A DNA stretch of 42,346 nt from Intestinibacillus sp050255995 (lineage in GTDB: Bacteria > Bacillota > Clostridia > Oscillospirales > Butyricicoccaceae): assembly GCA_050255995.1 (NCBI GenBank), contig JBFWIM010000006.1:1-42346 (forward strand), given 5' to 3'. Shown here piece by piece: positions 33,122-41,726 of this stretch; the first letter of the stretch is position 1; every line of letters begins with the position of its first letter. The position numbers and the translations under genes are program-made. A model generated the notes under the pieces. That model did not search any database. It was not told the DNA's origin and worked only from the letters and a program-made list of their open reading frames with translations.

Positions 33122-34294
33122 GTGGAAAATTTTACGTTTTACGCGCCGACTTATTTCAGTTTCGGCGAGGGCAGTGAAAAGCATACGGGCGCGCTGGTGC
33201 GCCGTTTCGGCGGCACAAAGGTGCTCATCCACTACGGCGGCGGTTCGGTGCGCCGCAGCGGCGTACTGGACAAGGTAATTGCTTCGCTGAACGAAGCGGG
33301 GCTACCCTATGTGGAGCTCGGCGGCGTGCAGCCCAACCCGCGCAGCGGTCTGGTGTACGAAGGGATCGACCTGTGCCGGCGGGAAGGTGTGGACTTCATT
33401 CTGGCGGTCGGCGGCGGCAGTACCATCGACTCGGCCAAGGCGATTGCGGCGGGCGTGCCGTACGACGGCGATTTCTGGGATTATTACGGCACCGGTAAGC
33501 CGGTGGATGTCGCGCTGCCGGTCGGCACGGTGCTGACCATCGCGGCGGCGGGCAGCGAGGGCTCACCCGACTCCGTTATCACGCATGAGGAGGGTATGCG
33601 CAAGTGGGCCACCTCGGGAGAAGCGCTGCGTCCGCGCTTCTCCGTTCTGAATCCGGCCTTCACCTGCACGCTTTCCGCGTATCAGACCGCGTGCGGCGTG
33701 ACCGACATCATGGCGCACGTATGCGAGCGCTACTTTACCAATACGGCCGACGTGGAGACGACCGACCGTCTGTGCGAGGCCGTGCTCAAAACCATGATCG
33801 AGGAAACGCCCAAGGTCATGGCCGACCTGCAGAACTATCAGGCGCGCGCGAATATCATGTGGGCCGGCATGGTCGCGCACAACAACCTGTGCGGCGTCGG
33901 GCGGGAGCAGGACTGGGCAAGCCACGGCATCGAGCACGAGCTGTCCGCCAAGTATGACGTGGCGCACGGCGCGGGGCTTGCGGTCGTCATGCCCGCGTGG
34001 ATGAGCTATGTGCTGGCGCACGACGTCAACCGCTTCGCACAGTTTGCCGTGCGCGTCTGGGGCTGCGACATGAATTTTGCAAACCCGGAAATCACGGCGC
34101 GCGAGGGTATCGCGCGGTTCCGCGCTTTCCTGCGGCAAATCGGCATGCCGCTGACCTTTGCCGAGCTTGGCGCGCGTGAGGAGGACATCCCGGCGATGGC
34201 CGCGCACATGGGGCTTGGCGCCGGCGGCACGGTCGGCAGCTTTGTCAGGCTGACAACGGCGGATGTGGAAGCCATTTACCGGCTTGCGCTGTAA
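33122..34294 (+). CDS. Iron-containing alcohol dehydrogenase (butanol dehydrogenase-like)
   Basis: A 390-residue group III alcohol dehydrogenase using NAD(P)H. The nucleotide-binding motif is LAVGGGSTIDSAKAIAAG. Metal ligands are Asp195 and His199 (CGVTDIMAHVCE), His268 (SHGIEHE) and His282 (DVAHGAGLAVVMP). The opening ENFTFYAPTYFSFGEGSE is typical of the YqdH/BDH subgroup. Start is GTG at 33122 with GGGAGG upstream; a longer in-frame reading from 33065 begins inside the promoter. A glyoxalase-fold gene follows 27 bases later. The substrate (an aldehyde or ketone) is not defined. Confidence 0.92.
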   Translation: MENFTFYAPTYFSFGEGSEKHTGALVRRFGGTKVLIHYGGGSVRRSGVLDKVIASLNEAGLPYVELGGVQPNPRSGLVYEGIDLCRREGVDFILAVGGGSTIDSAKAIAAGVPYDGDFWDYYGTGKPVDVALPVGTVLTIAAAGSEGSPDSVITHEEGMRKWATSGEALRPRFSVLNPAFTCTLSAYQTACGVTDIMAHVCERYFTNTADVETTDRLCEAVLKTMIEETPKVMADLQNYQARANIMWAGMVAHNNLCGVGREQDWASHGIEHELSAKYDVAHGAGLAVVMPAWMSYVLAHDVNRFAQFAVRVWGCDMNFANPEITAREGIARFRAFLRQIGMPLTFAELGAREEDIPAMAAHMGLGAGGTVGSFVRLTTADVEAIYRLAL

Positions 34295-34321
34295 TTTAAC
34301 CTTTCAGGAGGAAATAACAAC

Positions 34322-34729
34322 ATGGAAAACGGTATATGCGGACTTGCCCATATCGCGGTGTTCACCCGCGACCTTGGCGTCAGCATTGATTTTTATGAGC
34401 GCCTGGGCGGCCGGCTGCTCCAGCGCGGCGAAGCGCAGAAACCCAAGGGCGTCAACCAGATTGCGATGATGGAGCTCGCGGATTTTCAGATCGAGCTGAT
34501 TGAACCGCACGACGGCACGGAGGTGCGGGCGCAGGCCGGCCCGGTGCCGCACTTTGCGCTCCGGGTGGACGATCTGGAAAAGACGGCGGCGGCGCTGCGC
34601 GCGGCGGGCGTGGACACCTTCCAGACGCTCGAGCCGAATGTGCTGTCGAATCTGTTCGGCGGCCTGCGCAACTGGTACCTTGCGGGGCCGAGCGGCGAGC
34701 TCATCGAGCTGATGCAGCCGATGGCGTAA
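34322..34729 (+). CDS. Glyoxalase/VOC superfamily protein
   Basis: A 135-residue protein of the vicinal-oxygen-chelate fold: 'GLAHIAVFTRDLGVSIDFYERLGG' in the first beta-alpha unit and 'VPHFALRVDDLEKTAAALRAAGV' in the second, ending LAGPSGELIELMQ. His in AHIAVF, Glu in FQIELIE, His in VPHFAL and Glu in LIELMQ are candidate metal ligands in the classic glyoxalase positions. The reaction cannot be named. It probably shares a transcript with the alcohol dehydrogenase, perhaps dealing with a reactive aldehyde. AGGAGG precedes the ATG. Confidence 0.85.
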   Translation: MENGICGLAHIAVFTRDLGVSIDFYERLGGRLLQRGEAQKPKGVNQIAMMELADFQIELIEPHDGTEVRAQAGPVPHFALRVDDLEKTAAALRAAGVDTFQTLEPNVLSNLFGGLRNWYLAGPSGELIELMQPMA

Positions 34730-34772
34730 GCCCGTCGGCACGGGCCGCGCCGTTTTTTGCGGCGGCAAAGCC

Positions 34773-34809
34773 AAAAGGGGAGAGGATCCACAGGATCCTC
34801 TCCCCTTTT
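34773..34809. terminator. Bidirectional terminator
   Basis: AAAAGGGGAGAGGATCC (34773-34789) pairs with GGATCCTCTCCCCTTTT (34793-34809), 17 bp with a 3-base loop, between convergent genes. Confidence 0.94.
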
Positions 34810-34820
34810 TTTGATACGGT

Positions 34821-35627
34821 TCAGTTGCCGGTTGGGCAGTGCCAAATGTGGTCGTTCGCGTCGTCCTCGAGCAGCCAGAGGTGCTCCACGTCGTCGATGC
34901 GGGTCTTGTCCCACGGGTCGCCCGGCAGATGGCGGATGCCCCAGGCATAGCAGCAGGCATAGCCCGGCGCGGTGACCTGAGAATGCATCTTGTCGGTGAT
35001 GATGGCCAGACCGTTGTGACGGGTCTCGTAGATCTCGTCGTTACCCCAGCCCGCGCCAAAGCCCTGCGGACGGTCATAACGGTAGAAATAAACCTCCGGC
35101 TGCGGATGGTGGTGCGGCGGGTAGGAGGACCACTTGCCCGGCAGGTTGATGACTTCGCCCAGTACCATATTGGAGTACGGCGCATTGTCCAGATCAAAGC
35201 AGGTGCGTACGTCGCGCTTGATGCAGCCCATCAGCTCGCCCTTGTTGCCGCGCGCCCAGGTATCGGTATCTTCGGGCTTGTACATCTTGTTCGGGAAAAT
35301 CTTGTCGTTCAGGGTCTTCTGTACATAGATGTTGCAGGAGCCGTGCGCGATGACTTCGATCTTGGTGCCCTTGCAGACATGCAGGCAGGAAGGATTGTAG
35401 TCAAACGGGTTCGGACGGTCGACGTCGTAGGATTCGCCGTCCCACTTGATGGCGCACTTGCCGTCAAATACCAAAACCGCGACTTCCTTATCGGCCTCTT
35501 CGCAGCTCCAGGTATCGCCGTCCTCCATGACGAGCAGGGCGACGTCCATCATGGCGTCCTTGCCGATGCCTTCCTCCAGGCGGATATATTCGTTGTATCC
35601 GCGCTTTACTTGTTTGTCCATATACAT
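34821..35627 (-). CDS. iolB: 5-deoxy-glucuronate isomerase (KduI/IolB family)
   Basis: A 268-residue bicupin resembling IolB, which converts 5-deoxy-glucuronate to 2-deoxy-5-keto-gluconate in myo-inositol breakdown. Metal-site residues appear in SYPPHHHPQPEVYFYRYDRPQGFG and the late His/Glu region 'HSQVTAPGYACCYAWGIRHLPGDPWDKTR'. The ATG at 35627 has AGGAGG 10 bases upstream; an ATG three codons earlier is only 1 base from that site. It lies downstream of a DeoR-type regulator gene on the same strand, and iolE begins 6 kb away. The rest of the pathway (iolC, D, G, J) is not in the window. Confidence 0.87.
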   Translation of the reverse strand: MYMDKQVKRGYNEYIRLEEGIGKDAMMDVALLVMEDGDTWSCEEADKEVAVLVFDGKCAIKWDGESYDVDRPNPFDYNPSCLHVCKGTKIEVIAHGSCNIYVQKTLNDKIFPNKMYKPEDTDTWARGNKGELMGCIKRDVRTCFDLDNAPYSNMVLGEVINLPGKWSSYPPHHHPQPEVYFYRYDRPQGFGAGWGNDEIYETRHNGLAIITDKMHSQVTAPGYACCYAWGIRHLPGDPWDKTRIDDVEHLWLLEDDANDHIWHCPTGN

Positions 35628-35763
35628 CTTCAGCATACCTCCTAGTATGAAATTTAACAAAAAAACCAATGCTATTTTGCCCTTGCCTGCGTGTAAGAAT
35701 CCGTTTTCACAGCGAAAAACCGCGCGCGGGCGTAGGGAGCAGACCGCTCCGGCACTGCCGGCG

Positions 35764-36519
35764 CTATTCGTAGCGCACGTGCACGCCGTTCGCCGCAAAA
35801 AATTTCATATATCGGTCGGGCGGCCGGCGGTCGGTCACAAAACTGGTCAGGTCTTCAAGATGACAGAAGCTGATGACCGCGTCGTGGTCAAGCTTGGAGC
35901 CGTCTGCGAGCAGATAAATGTGCGCTGCGCGCTGCACGACGCCGCGTTTTATCTCCGCCTCCAGAAAGGTGGTGTTCATGAGGCCGTTTTCGATCGAAAC
36001 GCCGGTGGCCGCCATGAACGCCTTGTTGATTTTCATGGTGGACAGCGCTTCAAACGTGGACAGGCCGACAAAGGAATCGGTCGGCCGGGAATAAATGCCG
36101 CCGAGAGAGATGACATTCAGGTTTTCGTAATGGGAAGCTTCGCTCAGCGCGCCGAGCGAATGGGTGACAATCGTGATGCGCTTTTTGGCGGCCAGGAACT
36201 TGAGCATACAGACAGTGGTGGTGCCGGAATCCAGAAAGATCGTGTCGCCATCCTCGACCTCGGCTGCGGCAAGCCGCCCGATGAGCGTCTTGTCGGCCGG
36301 GTGCAGGCCGGAGCGTACCGGCGTTGGCACGGGGCCGGCAGAGGAAGTGGCTGTTACGCCGCCGTAGACCTTTGCGATGTGCCCGCGCGATTCCAGTTCG
36401 TTCAGGTCGCGCCGGATGGTGTTTTTGGAAACGCTGAAGACCTCGCAAAGCTCGTCGATTGTCGCGGTCTCATGCGAAATCACATATTGTTCAATGGAAT
36501 TGAGCCTGCTGATTTTCAA
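35764..36519 (-). CDS. DeoR-family transcriptional regulator
   Basis: A 251-residue repressor type. The N-terminal winged helix (about 1-57) has 'TIDELCEVFSVSKNTIRRDLNELESRGHIAKVYGGV', the DeoR recognition helix. The C-terminal sugar-phosphate sensor domain (about 75-235) shows 'DGDTIFLDSGTTT', 'ITIVTHS' and 'LLADGSKLD'. The start is a TTG at 36519 with GAGGTG upstream. Divergent from the split transketolase genes and upstream of iolB, it may govern both sides. Candidate operators with GTCACAAA lie in the shared intergenic region. The inducer may be a phosphorylated inositol or sugar intermediate, by analogy with IolR. Confidence 0.9.
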   Translation of the reverse strand: MKISRLNSIEQYVISHETATIDELCEVFSVSKNTIRRDLNELESRGHIAKVYGGVTATSSAGPVPTPVRSGLHPADKTLIGRLAAAEVEDGDTIFLDSGTTTVCMLKFLAAKKRITIVTHSLGALSEASHYENLNVISLGGIYSRPTDSFVGLSTFEALSTMKINKAFMAATGVSIENGLMNTTFLEAEIKRGVVQRAAHIYLLADGSKLDHDAVISFCHLEDLTSFVTDRRPPDRYMKFFAANGVHVRYE

Positions 36520-36549
36520 AACTCTGACACCTCGAATTCGTTTCGTTAC

Positions 36550-36577
36550 GTCACAAAAGGGGCAAGCCGCCCCTTTT
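36550..36577 (-). promoter_or_regulatory. GTCACAAA half-site and hairpin upstream of the deoR-type gene
   Basis: GTCACAAAA (36550-36558) repeats the half-site found at the transketolase promoter. AAAAGGGGC (36555-36563) pairs with GCCCCTTTT (36569-36577) around a 5-base loop. It lies in the untranslated leader of the minus-strand gene. Confidence 0.45.
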
Positions 36578-36739
36578 CGGTAGTTTATTCATTACTGTAT
36601 CTTTAAGTTTATCAGAAACTTGCGAAAAATCAACCAACAAAAACCTGAAATTCAAGACGATCTTACACAAAATCGAAAACAGGGGGTTTATGACGGTAAA
36701 ATTCTGCAAAGATTTTCCGGACAAAATAGGCTGAAAGGA

Positions 36740-36803
36740 TTGAAATTGTGGCAAAAAGATGATAATATTGTAACAGTGTCACAAAGTGGCTCCGCTTTGT
36801 GAC
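36740..36803 (+). promoter_or_regulatory. Transketolase promoter with DeoR-like operator
   Basis: TTGAAA (36740-36745), a 17-base spacer and TAATAT (36763-36768) suggest a promoter. GTCACAAAG (36778-36786) and CTTTGTGAC (36795-36803) form a perfect 9-bp inverted repeat at the expected transcription start, a good place for a repressor. The stretch from 36578 to 36739 is AT-rich and holds nothing else recognised. Confidence 0.6.
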
Positions 36804-36854
36804 GCGGAATTATGGTTTGCTATTGAAAATTTTAGGAATAGGCAGGTGTATTTC

Positions 36855-37709
36855 ATGCAGAAAGCAGAGAAAATGCAGGAATTGCGTGTATTCGCACAGG
36901 AGATCAGACTGGAAACGCTGAAGATCATCCACTCCCTCGGTAAGGGCCACGTCGGCGGTTCCATGGGTATGGCGGACGCGATGGCGGTCGTCTACGGCGC
37001 ATTTATGAAGGTGGACCCGAAGAACCCGCGCTGGGAAGACCGCGACTGGTTCGTCCTGTCCAAGGGTCACGCGGGCCCGGTTGCTTACGCGACCCTCGGC
37101 CTCAAGGGCTTTTATCCGGTAGAAGAGGCGTACACCCTCAACCGCACCGGCACCAACTTCCCCTCCCACACCGACCGCACCAAGACTCCGGGCGTTGACC
37201 TGACGACCGGCTCTCTGGGTCAGGGCATGTCCGAGGCTGTGGGCGCGGCGCTCGGCAACAAGATCGACGGCCGTGACAGCCATGTGTTCGTCGCCATCGG
37301 CGACGGCGAGGCGGATGAGGGCCAGATCTGGGAGGCCGCGGCGTTTGCCGTGCACTACCAGCTCGACCATCTGATCTGCCTGGTTGACAACAACGGCATG
37401 CAGCTCGACGGCGCCGTCTGCAACATCATGGGTCAGGGCAAGGGCCTCGGCGCCAAGTTTGACGCATTCGGCTGGCATGTCATCGACGTCAAGGACGGCA
37501 ACGACGTGGAGCAGATCTATGACGCAGTCACGGAGGCATATGCGACTACCGGCAAGCCGACCGCTATCATCCTGAACACTGTCAAGGGCAAGGGCGCTAC
37601 CTTTGCTGAGCCCTCCGGCGCGCACAGCTCCGAGCCGAAGGAAGATCAGTGGCAAGAGGCGCTGGCCTATGCCGAGCAGCAGCTCGTTGACATCAAGGCA
37701 GCGAAGTAA
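36855..37709 (+). CDS. tktN: Transketolase, N-terminal (TPP-binding) subunit
   Basis: A 284-residue half-transketolase carrying the ThDP pyrophosphate domain. The motif GDGEADEGQIWEAAAFA...LICLVDNN is the classic GDG...NN metal/ThDP site; 'GKGHVGGSMG' and 'LSKGHAGPVAYATL' hold catalytic histidines; 'GSLGQGMSEAVGAALG' is also typical. It needs the following gene product to form the active site. Start is ATG 36855 with AGGTG upstream; the open frame extends 69 bases further 5' without a ribosome binding site. Split transketolases are common in Firmicutes and Archaea. The adjacent DeoR-type regulator and nearby iol genes suggest a dedicated sugar role. Confidence 0.95.
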   Translation: MQKAEKMQELRVFAQEIRLETLKIIHSLGKGHVGGSMGMADAMAVVYGAFMKVDPKNPRWEDRDWFVLSKGHAGPVAYATLGLKGFYPVEEAYTLNRTGTNFPSHTDRTKTPGVDLTTGSLGQGMSEAVGAALGNKIDGRDSHVFVAIGDGEADEGQIWEAAAFAVHYQLDHLICLVDNNGMQLDGAVCNIMGQGKGLGAKFDAFGWHVIDVKDGNDVEQIYDAVTEAYATTGKPTAIILNTVKGKGATFAEPSGAHSSEPKEDQWQEALAYAEQQLVDIKAAK

Positions 37710-37724
37710 GGGAGGTATGGAATA

Positions 37725-38693
37725 ATGAGCTTTACTTTAATTGGAAAACACGAGAATGATCCTCGCGCAAACCGCGACGGTTACGTCAACGCGATGCTCG
37801 AGCTGATGGCGGAGGACAAGTCCGTCATCCACATCGACTGCGACCTGATGAACTGCATCAACACCACCAAGCTGGGCAAGGCGTTCCCGGATCAGACGTT
37901 TAACGCGGGCATTGCCGAGCAGAACGCGATGGGCGTTGCGGCCGGCCTGGCTGCAACCGGCAAGAAGGCGTTCTACCACTCCTTCGGCTGCTTCGCTTCC
38001 CGCCGCGCGTTCGACCAGGCTTTCCTGTCCGCCGGCTATTCCAAGCTGAACGTCAAGGTAATCGGTTCCGACCCCGGCGTGACCGCCGCGCTCAACGGCG
38101 CGACCCACATGCCCCTCGAGGACTGCGGCCTGTATATGAACATTCCGAACTGCGTCGTCATTGATTCCTGCGACTATACCCAGACCTATGCGCTGACCAA
38201 GCGTCTGGCGAAGGACGTCAATGAGATTTCCTATCTGCGCCTGATCCGTAAGGGTCACAAGACCGTCTATGCCGACGGCTCCGATTTCGAGATCGGCAAG
38301 GGCGTTGTGCTGAAGGAAGGCAAGGACGTCACCATTATCTCCTCCGGCATCATGGTGGACAAGGCGCTGGCCGCGCAGGAGCTGCTCGCAGCTGAAGGCA
38401 TTTCCGCCAAGGTCATCGACATGCACACCTGGAAGCCGCTGGACGAGGAGCTCATCCTGGCTTCCGCCAAGGAGACCGGCTGCATCGTCACCGCGGAGAA
38501 CCATCAGGTCGAGACCGGCCTCGGTTCCGCGATCGCGAACGTTCTGGCAAAGAACTGCCCGACCCCGATCGAGATGATCGGCGTGCAGAACGAGTTCGGA
38601 CAGGTCGGCCCGGAAGAGGATCTGTGCAAGATCTATCACATGACGGCCGAGGACATCGCCGCGGCTGCGAAGAAGGCTATTTCCCGCAAGTAA
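37725..38693 (+). CDS. tktC: Transketolase, C-terminal (pyrimidine-binding) subunit
   Basis: A 322-residue partner of the preceding gene. It has the ThDP pyrimidine domain with the catalytic Glu region 'FNAGIAEQNAMGVAAGLAATG', 'DPGVTAALNGATHMPLEDCGLYMNIPN' and a C-terminal transketolase domain (VIDMHTWKPLDEELI, TAENHQVETGLGSAIANVLA). The two chains together transfer two-carbon units between sugar phosphates. It starts 15 bases after tktN with GGAGG upstream, so the subunits are made together. A terminator lies 19 bases after the stop. Confidence 0.95.
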   Translation: MSFTLIGKHENDPRANRDGYVNAMLELMAEDKSVIHIDCDLMNCINTTKLGKAFPDQTFNAGIAEQNAMGVAAGLAATGKKAFYHSFGCFASRRAFDQAFLSAGYSKLNVKVIGSDPGVTAALNGATHMPLEDCGLYMNIPNCVVIDSCDYTQTYALTKRLAKDVNEISYLRLIRKGHKTVYADGSDFEIGKGVVLKEGKDVTIISSGIMVDKALAAQELLAAEGISAKVIDMHTWKPLDEELILASAKETGCIVTAENHQVETGLGSAIANVLAKNCPTPIEMIGVQNEFGQVGPEEDLCKIYHMTAEDIAAAAKKAISRK

Positions 38694-38711
38694 GCCTAAG
38701 AATCGACATAC

Positions 38712-38745
38712 AAAGAGGGACGCAAACTGCGTCCCTCTTTTTTTA
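38712..38745. terminator. Terminator after the transketolase genes
   Basis: AAAGAGGGACGCA (38712-38724) pairs with TGCGTCCCTCTTT (38728-38740) around 3 bases, then TTTTT. It touches the end of the convergent XRE-type gene and may serve both. Confidence 0.93.
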
Positions 38746-38985
38746 TTCGATTTCCTGATCCAAAGACTTAAACTCCATGGTTTCAAAGAATTCACTGATG
38801 GTAATGTCCAATCCGTCACATAATTTTTTAATTGTCACAATGCCCGGATTCTTACTTTCGCCATTCAGAATGCTTTTAATCGTTGCCTGTGGTACGGCGG
38901 ACAAATTGCTGAGCGCATTTGGCGTGATTGTCCGCTCACGGCAAAGCTCCAGAATACGGCGCGCAACGGCTTCACGAACTTTCAT
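38743..38985 (-). CDS. XRE-family HTH regulator
   Basis: An 80-residue protein that is nearly all one Cro/C1-type helix-turn-helix domain: 'ARRILELCRERTITPNALSNLSAVPQATIKSILNGESKNPGIVTIKKLCDGLDITISEFFE'. Small stand-alone XRE proteins often repress their own promoter and a divergent gene. Three copies of a TAGTGA-type palindrome in the 136-base divergent region support this. It is likely part of a small acquired patch, since it is unlike the metabolic genes on either side. No partner toxin is recognised in the divergent gene. Confidence 0.9.
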   Translation of the reverse strand: MKVREAVARRILELCRERTITPNALSNLSAVPQATIKSILNGESKNPGIVTIKKLCDGLDITISEFFETMEFKSLDQEIE

Positions 38986-39004
38986 CAGAATATACCGGCC
39001 CTTC

Positions 39005-39105
39005 TAGTGATATATCATTTTAGTTATCATAAAATATTTTTAAAAACTTCGTTAGTGACACTTCACTAAACGCAACAAATATGATAATATAGTGATAAAT
39101 CACTA
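39005..39105. promoter_or_regulatory. Three operator-like palindromes in a divergent promoter region
   Basis: Site 1: TAGTGATATATCAT (39005-39018, imperfect). Site 2: TTAGTGA-4-TCACTAA (39052-39069). Site 3: TAGTGAT-2-ATCACTA (39090-39105). All share TAGTGA half-sites. AT-rich -10-like sequence (TATGATAATAT) lies between sites 2 and 3. The region separates the XRE-type gene and the small gene at 39122. Confidence 0.75.
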
Positions 39106-39121
39106 ATGGGAGGAAAACGAC

Positions 39122-39325
39122 ATGGACTTTGAAAAAGCGTTTGAGGAAATTTTGGAACAGGACGAATATGATCGCGCGGAGGAAGCGCTATTTCAAATTG
39201 CGAGAGCCGCTTTTTGCAGCGGTTGGCATGCAGCAAGAAGATTTCAGACGTTGGATTGTGAGAAAGCACAGGAGATCTTGGACAAAGGCCAAGGCGCAGC
39301 GCCGGGCTCTAATCGTTTCGAATAG
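39122..39325 (+). CDS. Small hypothetical protein
   Basis: A 67-residue acidic, helical protein (MDFEKAFEEILEQDEYDRAEE..., then FCSGWHAARRF). No family is recognised. Coding is supported by a GGGAGG 9 bases before the ATG and by the operator-controlled divergent promoter. Such small helical proteins are common cargo of integrative elements beside an XRE repressor. A regulatory target or small antitoxin-like role is possible but not shown. Confidence 0.55.
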   Translation: MDFEKAFEEILEQDEYDRAEEALFQIARAAFCSGWHAARRFQTLDCEKAQEILDKGQGAAPGSNRFE

Positions 39326-39340
39326 CAGCGGAAACGATCA

Positions 39341-39454
39341 TCTTTGGCCCGCAGCAGCGGCCAGCGGATGGGGCTGCGCCGTCAAATAAGTGTGCACCCC
39401 GTTCCCCGTTTATGCAAAACACCCTTGAATGACGGTTCGCAGAAGTGGCGGCAG
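39341..39454. repeat. 114-bp direct repeat, copy 1
   Basis: An ungapped near-copy of 39832-39945 (fixed offset 491). Shared blocks include AGCGGATGGGGCTGCGCCG and CCCCGTTTATGCAAAACACC, and I judge roughly 85-90% identity by eye. It lies just after the small hypothetical gene. The rest of 39326-39471 shows no gene. Confidence 0.85.
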
Positions 39455-39471
39455 GTATAAAAAACTTAATT

Positions 39472-39702
39472 TTAAATGCGAAAATGCGGTGTTTTTTGAT
39501 CTGTCCGGTCGATTACATAGTCGGCACTTACATTGTAAAATCGGGCAATGGAAACAAGCTCAGGAATCCGAAGTTGGCGTTTTCCTGATTCAAGTTTTCG
39601 ATAGGAAACAATGGAACAGTTTAAAATGTGAGCAGCATCTTTGCAAGTTAGGTCATGCTCCAAACGCAGCTCACGAATTCGCGGATAGAATGTACAACTC
39701 AT
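39472..39702 (-). CDS. XRE-family HTH regulator, second
   Basis: A 76-residue protein with a Cro/C1-type HTH: 'RIRELRLEHDLTCKDAAHILNCSIVSYRKLESGKRQLRIPELVSIARFYNVSADYVIDRTD'. The ATG at 39702 is fixed by GGAGGTG 6 bases upstream; a longer frame to 39753 has no such site. It sits between the two copies of a 114-bp direct repeat. It may regulate itself or genes elsewhere. It is not a copy of the XRE gene at 38743, as the sequences differ. Confidence 0.85.
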   Translation of the reverse strand: MSCTFYPRIRELRLEHDLTCKDAAHILNCSIVSYRKLESGKRQLRIPELVSIARFYNVSADYVIDRTDQKTPHFRI

Positions 39703-39831
39703 TAATATCACCTCCAAGAAAGAGAATACATGAGTTGCCGCAAAAATTGACATTTACTGCGTGTCATTATGAAATTTCACTACAATATTTTAAATTGTAC
39801 GGCAAGGCTGAGATATCTGATACAAGTTATG

Positions 39832-39945
39832 TCTTTAGTTCGCAGCAGCGGCTAGCGGATGGGGCTGCGCCGCCAAATAGGCATGCACCCCGCTCCCCGT
39901 TTATGCAAAACACCCTCTAATGGCGGTTCGCAGAAGCGGCGGCAG
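39832..39945. repeat. 114-bp direct repeat, copy 2
   Basis: Second copy of the repeat at 39341-39454, same orientation. The region 39703-39831 between the XRE start and this copy is AT-rich and contains no gene, only the promoter side of the XRE gene. Confidence 0.85.
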
Positions 39946-40044
39946 AGTGCAGCAGCAACAAACCCGTCCCCGCCGTTTGGCGGACAAAATGCGGGCAGCA
40001 TTTTGCGCCGCTGTCCGGCGGGAGAGAGGGTGAGGGGGATGTAA

Positions 40045-40082
40045 AGGGGGAGAGGGCCGCGATAGGCCCTCTTCCCCTTTTA
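40045..40082. terminator. Strong hairpin with terminator shape before malic enzyme
   Basis: AAAGGGGGAGAGGGCC pairs with GGCCCTCTTCCCCTTT around a 6-base loop, ending in TTTT. A second hairpin (CAAAATGC/GCATTTTG) lies just upstream in the GC-rich stretch 39946-40044. No gene is seen in 39946-40198. A TACAAT at 40153-40158 is a possible -10 element for the malic enzyme gene. Confidence 0.75.
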
Positions 40083-40198
40083 GAACGTTCCCATTTGGGG
40101 AAATTCCAGCTTTTTGGTCACTCTTCCCCTTTCCAACCGCCCGTTTATCGTGTACAATAAAACAAGAATAAATATGTGCAAAACGGAGGAAATTGAGA

Positions 40199-41371
<1,173 letters not shown>

Positions 41372-41470
41372 GGCAGTCCCCGCGCTCTCCGTCTGCGCGG
41401 ATGCGGGAGAGGTCCGGCCGGCTCGCCCGGAGTTTGCTGTTGCGAGGCAGTGAATTTTTATAAAAGAATT

Positions 41471-41516
41471 TGCAAAACGCCGTTCCCCGCTAATATAGCG
41501 AGGGAGCGGCGTTTTG
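41471..41516 (+). terminator. Terminator after malic enzyme
   Basis: CAAAACGCCG pairs with CGGCGTTTTG, extended inward by TTCCC/GGGAG with a 14-base loop. The right arm itself ends in TTTTG. Confidence 0.75.
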
Positions 41517-41599
41517 TAATACAGGGCGATAGCCGTATAAAATGTATACATTTTAAGCAGAATATCACCAGAATATAACGGTATCTTTACAATTATAGT

Positions 41600-41628
41600 T
41601 TGACTTTGCGGGGCAGGTCTTATACAAT
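41600..41628 (+). promoter_or_regulatory. Promoter of iolE
   Basis: TTGACT (41600-41605), a 17-base spacer and TACAAT (41623-41628). The leader to 41726 is about 90 bases and has two small hairpins (GGGCG/CGCCC type and GGCTTTTC/GAAAAGCC), then a GGAGG 8 bases before the ATG. Confidence 0.8.
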
Positions 41629-41726
41629 AAAGCATAGACAGGACGGGCGCAGCGCCCGGTTCCGTTCGAAGGGCTTTTCAGAAAAGCCTTGTGAAAAAGT
41701 AGAGAAGATTTATGGAGGTAAGCAAA

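Noticed and set aside
36855..38693. Sulfoquinovose transketolase pathway (split sulfo-transketolase)
   Set aside because: A split transketolase alone is common in Firmicutes, and no sulfosugar isomerase or transporter genes are seen nearby.
39429..39920. 163-residue plus-strand frame
   Set aside because: It lies antisense to the second XRE gene and runs through one repeat copy; there is no good ribosome binding site or recognisable domain.
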